From Chloroflexi bacterium bin125 (lineage in GTDB: Bacteria; Chloroflexota; Dehalococcoidia; Bin125): a DNA stretch of 64,000 nt. The position numbers were made by a program, and so were the translations under genes. The notes below the pieces were generated by a model, which saw only the letters and a program-made list of their open reading frames with translations, did not search any database and was not told the DNA's origin. Shown here piece after piece: positions 56,578 to 64,000 of the stretch (position 1 is the stretch's first letter; the number at the start of each line of letters is the position of its first letter). Location: the NCBI GenBank assembly GCA_002239025.1, contig MPNM01000001.1:124001-188000 (forward strand), read 5' to 3'.

Positions 56578-57927
56578 CTACAGGACCGCCAGATACCGCC
56601 GGAGCTCGTAGTCCGTCACTTGCGAGCGGTACTCGTCCCACTCCATGCGCTTGTTTTGCAGCACGGTGGACCAGACGTAGTCTCCGAGCACAGTCTTCAT
56701 CAACTCCGAGGACGAGAACGCGTCAATCGCGCGTCCCTGCGTGGTCGGCATCTCGATGATGTCCCGCTCGGCCCGCTGTGCTTGGGTGAGCTCGAAGACG
56801 TTGTCTTCAGCAGCCGGCGGCGGCGTCAGACCCTCATCGATGCCGCGCAAGCCTGCGGCGAGGAACGCAGAAAACGCCAGGTAGGGGTTGGTCGCTGAAT
56901 CCGCCCCGCGATACTCGAGCCTGGTCGACTCCGAGTCGCTCGGATCGTATTCGGGAATCCGCACGAGGTCAGATTGGTTGGCGTGTGACCAGGTCAGGTA
57001 GACGGGCGCCTCGGTACCCGGGGCGAGCCGCTTGTAACTGTTGGACCACTGGTTGGTGATCAACGTGAACTGTGGGGTGTACGCCAGCAGCCCGGCGAGG
57101 AAGGAACGAGCGATTTCGGACAGGCCGCCGCCCGCTTCATAGAACAGATTCTGCTCGTGATCCCAGAGCGAGAGGTACACATGCATTCCCGACCCGTTCA
57201 CACTATTGAGCGGCTTGGGCATGAACGTTGCGTGGACGCCCTGCTTGATCGCGACCTCCTTGACGACCAGGCGTGTGGTCATCACCTGGTCCGCCATGGT
57301 CAGCGCGTCGGTGTAGCGCAAGTCGATTTCGTGTTGCGACGGCGCTGCCTCGTGGTGCGAGGATTCGACCGCGATGCCCATCTCTTCTAGCGTCAGCACG
57401 GTTTCGCGACGCAGATCGGTCGCAGTGTCGAGCGGGGAGAGATCGAAGTACCCGCCGGAGTCCAGCGGCGACGGATCATCGGGCGCCTTGAAGTAGAAGT
57501 ACTCAATCTGCGGCGCCACGTAGAAGGTGTAGCCGCGTTGCTGAGCCGATTCGAGCTGGCGGCGCAGTATGCGTCGAGGATCGCCCTCAAACGCCTCGCC
57601 GTTGCGACGCCGAATGTCACAGATCATCCGCGCAACGCGGTGCTGCTGAGGACGCCAGGGCAAGACAACGAACGTATCCGGATCGGGCAGCGCCACCATG
57701 TCGGACTCGTCGTGCCGTGCGAACCCCTCGATCGACGCGCCGTCAAACTCGACGCCCTTCTCCAACGCTTTGGGCAGTTCGTCGATCGTGATTGCCACAG
57801 ACTTGAGCTGGCCCAACAGGTCGGTGAACCACAAGCGGACAAAACGAACGTCGTGTTCGCGGCAGGCGTTCAGGACGTGCTGGTGCTCGCTGGGTGGGGC
57901 GTTAAGGTCGGAGTCGAGGGTGGTCAT
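56578..57927 (-). CDS. glnA: Glutamine synthetase type I (short form)
   Basis: This enzyme makes glutamine from glutamate, ammonia and ATP. The 449-residue protein has VEFDGASIEGFARHDESDMV, the metal site ESSHHEAAPSQHEIDL, ATFMPKPLNSVNGSGMHVY and NSYKRLAPGTEAPVYLTWSH. The adenylylation-site region of the beta type is not seen, so it is closer to the GSI-alpha group found in Firmicutes, Thermotoga and archaea. It lies 211 bases downstream of a second, different GS gene on the same strand. Confidence 0.92.
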   Translation of the reverse strand: MTTLDSDLNAPPSEHQHVLNACREHDVRFVRLWFTDLLGQLKSVAITIDELPKALEKGVEFDGASIEGFARHDESDMVALPDPDTFVVLPWRPQQHRVARMICDIRRRNGEAFEGDPRRILRRQLESAQQRGYTFYVAPQIEYFYFKAPDDPSPLDSGGYFDLSPLDTATDLRRETVLTLEEMGIAVESSHHEAAPSQHEIDLRYTDALTMADQVMTTRLVVKEVAIKQGVHATFMPKPLNSVNGSGMHVYLSLWDHEQNLFYEAGGGLSEIARSFLAGLLAYTPQFTLITNQWSNSYKRLAPGTEAPVYLTWSHANQSDLVRIPEYDPSDSESTRLEYRGADSATNPYLAFSAFLAAGLRGIDEGLTPPPAAEDNVFELTQAQRAERDIIEMPTTQGRAIDAFSSSELMKTVLGDYVWSTVLQNKRMEWDEYRSQVTDYELRRYLAVL

Positions 57928-57988
57928 CGTGGGAGCCAGTTTCCGGTTGCCTGATCGCCGACAAGCGGTGTCCTACGTTGTTCCTCGT

Positions 57989-58090
57989 CGCAGAGGGAGC
58001 TGTCGCGAAGCGACTGAGGGAGGCTCGTCTCGCTGGGGCAAGACCCCCCTCTGCCTTCGGCATCTCCCCCCGCTCCGCGGGGGGAGAAAG
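57989..58090. repeat. Family A palindromic element (copy A7)
   Basis: The left arm is the diverged AGAGGGAGCTGTCGCGAAGC; the right arm reads CTGCCTTCGGCATCTCCCC followed by the hairpin CCCCGCTCCGCGGGG. It lies between the two GS genes and may separate their transcripts. Confidence 0.8.
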
Positions 58091-58138
58091 AACTCGCGCC
58101 GGCGAATCAGAGTGCCGAAGGCCGGATAATGCTGCCGC

Positions 58139-59557
58139 CTAGATGTGGTAGTAGTGGAAGAACTCCGCTGCGACCGGGTGCATGAAGATGTCTCGCGACT
58201 CGGTCAGTTTGAAGTCCTGGTACTGGTCGATCAGGTCTTGCGTGAAGACTCCGCCTGCCATCAGGAAGTCGTGATCGGCAGCCAGCGCTTCCAGTGAACC
58301 CTCGAGCGAGTGCGGCACCGATGGGATGCCGGCCGCCTCTTCGGCGCTCAGCTCGTAGATGTCGGTGTCGACCGGGTCGCCCGGCTCGATCTGGTTGCGG
58401 ATTCCGTCCAGGCCGGCCATCAGCATCGCCGAGAAGGCCAGGTAGGTGTTGGCCGAGGCGTCCGGCGGTCGGAACTCGAGTCGCTTGCTGTTCGGTGACG
58501 TCTCATACGTGGGAATGCGGACCGCCGCGGAGCGGTTTCGCTGCGAGTACGCGAGGTAGATCGGCGCTTCGAAGCCCGGCACCAGGCGCTTGTACGAGTT
58601 TGTCGTCGGCGCGCAGAACGCCAGCAGCGCCGGGCCGTGCTTGAGCAGACCGCCGATGTAGTGGCGAGCGGTGTCCGACAGGTCGGCGTACTGGCCGGCC
58701 TCGTAGAAGAGCGGCGCGCCGTCCTTCCACAACGACTGGTGACAGTGCATCCCAGTCCCGTTGTCGCCGTAGAGCGGCTTGGGCATGAAGGTCGCCGACT
58801 TACCGTGCGCCTTGGCCACGTTGCGCACGATGTGCTTGTACCACTGGGTCTCGTCCGCCTTGTGCTTCAACGTGTTGAAGCGCGTGGCGATTTCGCCCTG
58901 GCCGCCGGTCGCGACCTCATGGTGATGGACTTCCATCTCCATGCCCACGGCGTTCATCGCATCGGACATCTCCCAGCGAATGTCGCTGAGCGTGTCGAAC
59001 GGCGCAGTAGGCGAGTAACCCTGCTTGGGCGGAATCTTGTAACCGAGGTTGCTTTCGTCTTCGTCGCGACCGCTGTTCCAGTCGGCCTCATCCGATTCGA
59101 CAACGTAGAAGGCCTGGTTGATTGACATCTGGAACTGGACGTGGTCGAACAGGAAGAACTCAAGCTCGGGGCCGAAGAAGGCCTGATCAGCGATGCCTGA
59201 GTCGATCAGGTGCTGCTCGGCCTTGGTTGCCACGTAGCGCGGGTCGCGACTGTAGCGGTCGCCGGTGACCGGGTCGTGCACGTCGCAGATGAACTTCAGG
59301 GTTGGCACGTTCTCGGTTGGGTCGATGCGTGCCGTGTCGAGGTCGGGGCGCAGCAGCATGTCCGATTCGTCAATGCTCTGGAAGCCGCGCAGCGATGAGC
59401 CGTCAAAGCCCTGGCCGCGCTCGACCAGGTCCTCGTCGACCTTCGACGCCGGAATGCTGAAGTGCTGCCAGCGACCGATCAGGTCAGTGACCAACAGGTC
59501 GACGCGGCGAATGCCCTGATCCTGGATCAGCGCCTGAATCTCACCAAGGGTTGCCAT
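58139..59557 (-). CDS. glnA: Glutamine synthetase type I (long form)
   Basis: This is a 472-residue GS of the beta-like type. It has GFDGSSLRGFQSIDESDMLL, GPELEFFLFD, EVHHHEVATGGQGEI, TFMPKPLYGDNGTGMHCHQS and NSYKRLVPGFEAPIYLAYS. Near the end DTDIYELSAEEAAGIPSV aligns with the adenylylation tyrosine region of enteric GS, so covalent control is possible; no adenylyltransferase gene is in the window. The ATG at 59557 follows GAGAGG. A promoter and a GlnR-like direct repeat lie about 105-160 bases upstream. Confidence 0.94.
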   Translation of the reverse strand: MATLGEIQALIQDQGIRRVDLLVTDLIGRWQHFSIPASKVDEDLVERGQGFDGSSLRGFQSIDESDMLLRPDLDTARIDPTENVPTLKFICDVHDPVTGDRYSRDPRYVATKAEQHLIDSGIADQAFFGPELEFFLFDHVQFQMSINQAFYVVESDEADWNSGRDEDESNLGYKIPPKQGYSPTAPFDTLSDIRWEMSDAMNAVGMEMEVHHHEVATGGQGEIATRFNTLKHKADETQWYKHIVRNVAKAHGKSATFMPKPLYGDNGTGMHCHQSLWKDGAPLFYEAGQYADLSDTARHYIGGLLKHGPALLAFCAPTTNSYKRLVPGFEAPIYLAYSQRNRSAAVRIPTYETSPNSKRLEFRPPDASANTYLAFSAMLMAGLDGIRNQIEPGDPVDTDIYELSAEEAAGIPSVPHSLEGSLEALAADHDFLMAGGVFTQDLIDQYQDFKLTESRDIFMHPVAAEFFHYYHI

Positions 59558-59662
59558 GGGCTCATGCCTCTCTATGCTCGCTGCTGCATGGGTCTCGGGG
59601 CCGGTTGGAGTCGCGCGCGAGCACTGCCGCCAGCCACGCAGCATCAATGATTGCTGGCAATC

Positions 59663-59690
59663 ATCCTATGACCAGCAACGCTTGCGTCAG
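59663..59690 (-). promoter_or_regulatory. Candidate promoter of the long glnA
   Basis: On the minus strand CTGACG (59690-59685) and TAGGAT (59668-59663) are 16 bases apart. The -10 sits inside an inverted repeat TTGCTGG-N14-CCAGCAA (59651-59678). Support is moderate because both hexamers deviate from consensus. Confidence 0.4.
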
Positions 59691-59695
59691 ACGCT

Positions 59696-59716
59696 CCTGA
59701 GTTACACCTGAGTTAC
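59696..59716 (-). promoter_or_regulatory. Direct repeat resembling a GlnR box upstream of glnA
   Basis: CCTGAGTTAC occurs twice with an 11-bp period (59696-59705 and 59707-59716). On the minus strand this reads GTAAC-N6-GTAAC, the half-site and spacing known for GlnR boxes and usual for OmpR-type dimers. It ends six bases upstream of the candidate -35, a position suited to activation. The GlnR-like gene itself lies 400 bases away. Confidence 0.55.
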
Positions 59717-59815
59717 GCGCCGCTGAGAGGCGCGCATCAGTCGCACTCTGTATCCGGCTTGTCTCTCCACAAGGCAAACTGGCAGGTCTCCCCATGGAAA
59801 CCGTCGATAAGCCCT

Positions 59816-59941
59816 CTCCGTCATTGCCGCGCTCCGCCGCGGCAATCTCGCAGCGTTCGGCGCCGACGTGTCCGTTGGAATCAGCGAGATACCCCCGTTC
59901 AAGCCGGGGGCAGGCTCCGCGACAAGCGCGGGTATGACGGG
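59816..59941. repeat. Family B elements (copy B5, two palindromes)
   Basis: The first palindrome is TCATTGCCGCGCTCCGCCGC followed by GGCAATCTCG. The second part runs GAGATACCCCCGTTCAAGCC to GCGGGTATGACGG. The two together mirror the arrangement at 32048-32149. It fills the gap between the GlnR-like gene (3' end) and the GS control region. Apart from the control sites, 59558-59960 holds no gene. Confidence 0.82.
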
Positions 59942-59960
59942 GAAATTCGTGTGTCAACAG

Positions 59961-60623
59961 TCAGCGCAGCGGCAAGGCAAACCGATAGCCCACGTTGCGC
60001 ACCGTCTCGACGTAGCGCTGGCCGCCCGACTCCAACTTCGACCTCAACCGCCTGATGTGTACGTCGACCGTCCGCGAGCCACCGTAGTAGTTGTAGCCCC
60101 AGACTCGGTTGAGCAGCGTCTCTCGCGTGAACACCTGCTGATTGTGGGTCATCAGGAAGCGCAACAGCTCGAACTCCTTGAACGTCAGCGAGATCGAGCG
60201 ACCGCCCTCGAACACCTGGTAGTTGGAGGTATCGACCACCAGGTCGCCGGCCTCCAGCGTGTTTCGGGTCAGCGCCCGGCCATGACGCCAGAGCACGAGT
60301 TGCACCCGAGCCACAAGCTCGGCGTCATGCACCGGAGCGAGGACGAAATCGTCGAGTTCCTGGGTCGGACCGAGCAGCTGCGTGTCGGCCGGTCGCAAGG
60401 CGGCAAGCCGCATCGCCTCGGGCCAAGCCAGGACCTCAGCCGGCCGAGCCGCCGGCACCGCGTGACGCCAGTCCAGGAGGAGCACGTCGGGCGCAGCTGC
60501 TGGATCTGGCTCGTTGCCTTCAGCCGGAATGAAGCGCACCACCTGCAGGCCGGCGCGTTCGAGCGGCGGCTGAATCGGCGTGATGAAGTCGTCATCAACC
60601 GTCGACACTGTCAATCGGAACAT
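59961..60623 (-). CDS. GlnR-like OmpR-family response regulator
   Basis: This 220-residue regulator has a receiver-like domain (1-110) and a C-terminal winged helix (about 125-218). The winged helix contains SLTFKEFELLRFLMTHNQQV, FTRETLLNRVWGYNYYGG and TVDVHIRRLRSKL. Asp51 (VLLLDWR) is at the phosphorylation position, but the switch Lys is replaced by Ala96 (DDFVLAPV). The receiver therefore probably does not use normal phosphorylation, as in actinobacterial GlnR, whose general pattern (LLLDWRHAVP, LDDFVL) it shares. No histidine kinase is next to it. Its place beside two glnA genes supports a nitrogen role. Exact orthology is inferred. Confidence 0.8.
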   Translation of the reverse strand: MFRLTVSTVDDDFITPIQPPLERAGLQVVRFIPAEGNEPDPAAAPDVLLLDWRHAVPAARPAEVLAWPEAMRLAALRPADTQLLGPTQELDDFVLAPVHDAELVARVQLVLWRHGRALTRNTLEAGDLVVDTSNYQVFEGGRSISLTFKEFELLRFLMTHNQQVFTRETLLNRVWGYNYYGGSRTVDVHIRRLRSKLESGGQRYVETVRNVGYRFALPLR

Positions 60624-60760
60624 ATATGCACCATAGAGCAGCCTCGATGCACTCCGCCCGACCTAGTGAAGATGTCTATACGTCAAGCCTTTTTCAATCG
60701 AACGTCCGCTCACGCACGCAGGATGCAGAGACTCAATCCCATGACTGAACCGAAATCGGC

Positions 60761-60792
60761 GAGATTCTCGCGTCAAGCGGGGGAATGACGGA
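60761..60792. repeat. Family B short palindrome (copy B6)
   Basis: GAGATTCTCGCGTCAAGCGG followed by GGGAATGACGGA is a single family B palindrome in the gap between the GlnR-like gene and the tRNA gene. Confidence 0.75.
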
Positions 60793-60898
60793 GCGGATGC
60801 TTGCGCCGGACCCGCAAATGGACAAGCCCTGTGGAGACTGGCTGTTCAGCCGATCTCGCATGGTTGCGATACGCTCTGCATCGTGTCCTTTCGGACGG

Positions 60899-60973
60899 GC
60901 CGGCGTAGCTCAGAGGTAGAGCAACGGTTTCGTAAACCGTAGGCCGAGGGTTCGAATCCCCCCGCCGGCTCCA
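60899..60973 (+). tRNA. tRNA-Thr (anticodon CGT)
   Basis: The cloverleaf is complete: acceptor GCCGGCG/CGCCGGC, D arm GCTC-AGAGGTA-GAGC, anticodon arm ACGGT-TTCGTAA-ACCGT with CGT at 60931-60933, and T arm with TTCGAAT. The discriminator is T and CCA is encoded at 60971-60973. The T stem has one A-C mismatch. It decodes ACG and is a predicted TsaD target (A37). Confidence 0.95.
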
Positions 60974-61005
60974 GCATTCCTTTCCCAGACTCCGGTCAAC
61001 ACTGC

Positions 61006-61338
61006 CTAGCTAGTGGCCTGTCCCGGCAATGGCTCCGAAGTCTGTTCGACGTCGTCTCCATCGCTGCGACCCTGCAAATGCGATATCGGCACGGCCGGCA
61101 TCGTCGTCACTTCTCCGCGAATCTTGGCGCCAAATGCGATCGACCAACGTGCCGCCGCATCGTTGTCGGGCGCGTCAATGATCGCTGTGAAGTCATACGG
61201 ACCGAGCACGGCATAGATGCCCAATGCGCTGACACCTGGTATCGAGACGTTCTGTTCCGCCTCCAATGGCGCGCGCGGATTCGCGAGTGTCGCGTCAAGT
61301 CCCTCGGGCGAAAGCCGCACCAGCAGGATGTATTGCAT
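61006..61338 (-). CDS. GYD-domain-like small protein
   Basis: This 110-residue protein starts MQYILLVRLSPEGLDATL and has the ferredoxin-like beta-alpha-beta pattern ALGIYAVLGPYDFTAIIDAP, DNDAAARWSIAFGAKIRGEV and TTMPAVPI. This matches the GYD family (LG-YDF signature). Its role is unknown; relatives are stress or sensor-like small proteins. The ATG at 61338 follows GGAG with six-base spacing; a longer reading frame adds 15 unlikely residues. The C-terminal 25 residues are polar and probably disordered. Confidence 0.75.
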   Translation of the reverse strand: MQYILLVRLSPEGLDATLANPRAPLEAEQNVSIPGVSALGIYAVLGPYDFTAIIDAPDNDAAARWSIAFGAKIRGEVTTMPAVPISHLQGRSDGDDVEQTSEPLPGQATS

Positions 61339-61520
61339 GGGCTTCTCCAATCCCTTCAGCGAGGCCGTCCGACTCTGATTCACTCTCAGTATCGCGCTTC
61401 ATGTGACGGGTTGTGAACCCGGACGTGGGATACAATCCGATAACAATCCCTGTGGGTGATGAGGGTTGAGACGCCGCTCAGGCGCCGTCCAGCCGAGCCG
61501 CGACAGCGACGGGAGCCGAG

Positions 61521-63530
61521 ATGAATGTATCCATGCTGACCGAGGGTCTGCACCGTCGCGGACTGTGGTTGTTCGCGCTACTCGTCTCTGCAGCGCTCGT
61601 GTTAAGCGCCTGCGATCTCGTCGGCAGCGATACCGAGGATGATGAGCAGGACCAGCAGTCCAAGCAAGAGCAGGGCCAGCAGGAGCAGCAAGCTGCGCCG
61701 GCTGCAGCGCCGGCCGCCGCCGCACAACCTCCTCAGGAGGATGCAGGCCCTGAGCCTCCGCCCGAGGCCGCCGGTGGCGGCGAAGGCGCCACGGCGTACA
61801 GCATCGTGTTCCCCAGCCTGGCGCTCGTCTTGACCGACAATTCTGCCGCCACTGGCCTGGTGATTACCGACGGATACGTCATGGTCGATGAACGCTCACT
61901 CGGAGGCGCCATGTCCGCCGACGTGCTGCTGTCCAATGGCGACATCCTGGAAGACCTGCCGATCGTCGGTCGTGACCAGTTCACCGGCATCGCCTACCTG
62001 GGGCCGGTCGATGGCAATCTCGTACGACGGCTGCCAGGCGCTCGACTTGGCGACGGCGAGGGCATCCGGCCCGGTTCCTCGGTCTTCACCATCGGCTACA
62101 GCCCAGCCGACATGGCTGACGCAATTCCCGCCGTCTTCTCCGGCGTCCTCAGCGGGACCGAGGAGTGGGAAGCGGGACAGCGCACATTCCTGCGCACCGA
62201 CGCGCAACCGTATGGCGCGACCGCAGGCATGATCCTCGTCGACGGCGGCGGAACGGTCATTGGCATCGCCTCGGCGGCGATGGTGCAGCTCGGCTGGTAC
62301 GTCTCCGCCGGCGACCTGGCGCGCAGCCTGCCTCCTGCTGCGATTACTCCGGCGCGCACGCCCGACCCGGCCAGCGCGTCACCGGAACACCTGCTCATTG
62401 TTGACTCATCGCAGCCGTCGACTGAGCTGTTCCTCGGCGACGACGCGACCGGGCAGACGGTCTCGCTGTCAATCTCCACCAATGTGCCGGCGCTGTTGCA
62501 GTTGATTGACGCCGACGGTCAGGTCCTGCAGGACTCCACGCTGATTGCCGGTTCAACGATCATCAGCCTGGCGCCGGACACGGTCGGTCCCTACCGCCTG
62601 TTGATTTCACCGGAACCGGCCATGATGGGCGACGGGGATGAAGAGCCGGTCGCGGCCATGGCCTACGAGCCGACCTTCGAGATCAGCTCGAGCGCTCCGT
62701 TGATGTCGATGGCGGAGGCCGACGCGACCATGCCGCTTGAGATCAATGTGCCGTTCGTGGGTACGATCGACGTCCCCGGCGATGCTGACAGCTTCAACCT
62801 GGCCCTCCGCGCCGGAGCGACCTACGAAGTCCAAGTCCAGAGCCTGCTCTTCGACACCGTCCTGCTGGTCCAGGGCAGTGGTCTGGATGCAGTCGATGAC
62901 GACACCGGCGGCGGCCCGTTCGGTACCGATTCGGCTCTGACGCTGGAGCCCGCCGAAGACGGAATCGTCAGCCTGACTGTCAAGGACTACGCCGACGAGA
63001 ACACCGGCCCTTACGTCTTGACCGTTACTCAGACCGGTGGCGAACCGCCGGCCGAGGACACCGCGATGGAGGAAGATTCAGCGATGGCGATGGGCGTCAC
63101 GCTGCCCACTCCGCTCGGCGACCTCAGTCTGCGCGGCGAGATCACCGAGGACGGCCTGGTGCCCACGCTCCTCGGCATCGGCAGCGAAATCGGCGAGAAC
63201 GGCTCGCTCCTCGTCGGTGACAACGACGGCATCTTCGAGATCGTTGCCTCGATCGTGGGCACGGACTCCAGCACCGCGCGTCTGTTCGTCTTCGACAGCG
63301 AAGGCCAGATAGTGGTCTCGGGCCGAGTCATCCTTAACTGCGCGAGCGCCGATCCCTGCCTGGCCAGCGCCGTCTTCATCACACCCGAAGACGCACCGGG
63401 TCCAGCCGGAGTCTGGAGCGTACTGCTCCAGCCTGAGGGCGCTGGCACGGGCATCACCGAGTGGCAGATCGAAGTCCACCTCTACGACGACGCCCCCGAG
63501 GCGATGGAGGAAGAGTCCGAAGAGCAGTAA
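61521..63530 (+). CDS. Lipoprotein with a degenerate trypsin-like domain and PPC-like domains
   Basis: This 669-residue lipoprotein has a signal peptide with lipobox LVLSAC (Cys about residue 33). It is followed by a Gln/Glu/Ala/Pro-rich spacer to about residue 90. Residues 95-280 follow the HtrA/trypsin layout (GLVITDGYVMVDERSLGG, DQFTGIAYLGPVDGN, VFTIGYSPADM), but the serine loop GNSGGP reads YGATAGMIL and no catalytic His is seen. Residues about 295-370 and 410-520 look like pre-peptidase C-terminal beta-sandwiches (GTIDVPGDADSFNLALRAG, TGPYVLTV). GGAG lies before the ATG. It is probably a binding protein of the cell envelope. Confidence 0.75.
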   Translation: MNVSMLTEGLHRRGLWLFALLVSAALVLSACDLVGSDTEDDEQDQQSKQEQGQQEQQAAPAAAPAAAAQPPQEDAGPEPPPEAAGGGEGATAYSIVFPSLALVLTDNSAATGLVITDGYVMVDERSLGGAMSADVLLSNGDILEDLPIVGRDQFTGIAYLGPVDGNLVRRLPGARLGDGEGIRPGSSVFTIGYSPADMADAIPAVFSGVLSGTEEWEAGQRTFLRTDAQPYGATAGMILVDGGGTVIGIASAAMVQLGWYVSAGDLARSLPPAAITPARTPDPASASPEHLLIVDSSQPSTELFLGDDATGQTVSLSISTNVPALLQLIDADGQVLQDSTLIAGSTIISLAPDTVGPYRLLISPEPAMMGDGDEEPVAAMAYEPTFEISSSAPLMSMAEADATMPLEINVPFVGTIDVPGDADSFNLALRAGATYEVQVQSLLFDTVLLVQGSGLDAVDDDTGGGPFGTDSALTLEPAEDGIVSLTVKDYADENTGPYVLTVTQTGGEPPAEDTAMEEDSAMAMGVTLPTPLGDLSLRGEITEDGLVPTLLGIGSEIGENGSLLVGDNDGIFEIVASIVGTDSSTARLFVFDSEGQIVVSGRVILNCASADPCLASAVFITPEDAPGPAGVWSVLLQPEGAGTGITEWQIEVHLYDDAPEAMEEESEEQ

Positions 63531-63556
63531 CCGACGACACCGCAGCTAACACAACA

Positions 63557-63584
63557 CAAGCGCCGGGAGCAATCCCGGCGCTTG
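63557..63584 (+). terminator. Intrinsic terminator after the lipoprotein gene
   Basis: A 12-bp stem CAAGCGCCGGGA / TCCCGGCGCTTG with loop GCAA lies 26 bases after the stop and is followed by TCGTTCT. The T-tract is weak but the stem and position are typical. Confidence 0.85.
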
Positions 63585-63660
63585 TCGTTCTGCCCCATTG
63601 TCATATGCACGCTCTGACGTGCGTAACTCACGGCAAAAGGCCGTTACATCACGCTCTAGT

Positions 63661-63892
63661 CCCCTCTCCCCCCCAAGGGGGGGGAATGTCACGGAGTGGC
63701 AGTGGGGGGGGTCGGCGGGTGACGAGCAGACAGGGTTAGCAGCCAGGGAGACCCCCCTCTGCCCCCGGGTCGAGCCCGGGGCAGGCATGCGGCATCTCCC
63801 CCGCAAAGGGGGGAGAAGTGGAATCGAACGTGGCTTTCAACCAGTGTGCAACACGCGTCGAGATTCCCGCGGCGGAGCGCGGGAATGACGGA
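63661..63892. repeat. Family A element (A8) followed by a family B palindrome (B7)
   Basis: The A part (63661-63822) has CCCTCTCCCCCCCAAGGGGG then GAATGTCACGGAGTGGC, a hairpin CCCCCGGGTCGAGCCCGGGG as in the copy at 45385, and CGGCATCTCCCCCGCAAAGG. The B part (63860-63892) is GAGATTCCCGCGGCGGAGCG followed by CGGGAATGACGGA, then two short echoes of GGCGGGAATGATGG. Nothing else is seen in 63585-63934. Confidence 0.82.
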
Positions 63893-63934
63893 GCTACGGC
63901 GGGAATGATGGATCTACGGCGGGGATGAGGACCG

Positions 63935-64000
63935 CTAGCGGATAGCCGACTTTTGCGGTCTGGCCAGGACCATGTGCAGCGCGACACCGAGCATCCGGCG
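63935..64000 (-). CDS. 3' end of an unknown gene (partial)
   Basis: On the minus strand the frame is open from the window edge to TAG at 63937-63935, giving about 21 residues (RRMLGVALHMVLARPQKSAI). The gap of repeats stops just here, which supports a real gene end. The product cannot be told from this piece. Confidence 0.35.
   Translation of the reverse strand, partial: RRMLGVALHMVLARPQKSAIR

Overview
This is a 64 kb window of a high-GC bacterial chromosome, densely packed with housekeeping genes. The gene families point to Chloroflexota, for example a Dehalococcoidia/SAR202- or Thermomicrobia-like lineage. The pointers are a DUF2851 protein, a split transketolase, a complex I operon without its NADH-oxidising module, a long alpha-helical insertion in RpoC, a GlnR-like regulator beside glutamine synthetase genes, and many short palindromic repeats between genes. 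This assignment is inferred from family content and not from a database match; an actinobacterium-like relative is not formally excluded. No rRNA, phage, IS element or CRISPR array was seen. One tRNA gene is present.

Layout. 1-2371: end of a DUF3500 gene, two small acidic unknowns, a HAD hydrolase and a BrnT/BrnA-like toxin-antitoxin pair whose toxin is frameshifted. 2387-5215: split transketolase on the minus strand, then ThpR and a SWIM zinc protein. 5461-8186: fabF-folC on the minus strand. 8445-12895: class I FBPase, class I aldolase, then overlapping rdgB-moaA-moaC. 13334-20408: a TPR membrane protein and an unknown (minus), a pseudo-phosphatase/propeller membrane protein and tsaD (plus), then a DUF2851 gene preceded by an overlapping XRE regulator (minus). 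20572-29327: rpoB-rpoC with a promoter and a structured leader. 29738-31907: groES-groEL under a perfect CIRCE operator. 32289-41285: prs, a propeller protein, secA, an unknown and valS. 41554-45049: VanZ-like, SIS-domain and AMACR genes (minus) and a GNAT enzyme (plus). 45557-56140: the nuoABCDHJKLMN operon. 56578-60623: two different glutamine synthetases and a GlnR-like regulator. 60899-63584: tRNA-Thr, a GYD-domain protein and a lipoprotein with an apparently dead trypsin fold. The window ends in repeats and the tail of a minus-strand gene.

How it fits together. The window covers core transcription (rpoBC), folding (groESL), protein export (secA), gluconeogenesis and pentose phosphate flux (fbp, fba, transketolase, prs), molybdenum cofactor synthesis (moaA, moaC), respiration (complex I) and nitrogen assimilation (glnA x2 with a regulator).

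The most interesting points are: (i) a palindromic intergenic element that has been absorbed in frame into valS; (ii) a GTAAC-N6-GTAAC direct repeat upstream of one glnA, matching the half-site spacing of GlnR boxes, next to a receiver domain lacking its switch lysine; (iii) a one-base-deleted toxin whose antitoxin is intact; (iv) a perfect 18-bp palindrome in front of the XRE/DUF2851 pair; (v) a recurrent TACGAT -10 promoter; and (vi) nested families of palindromic repeats.
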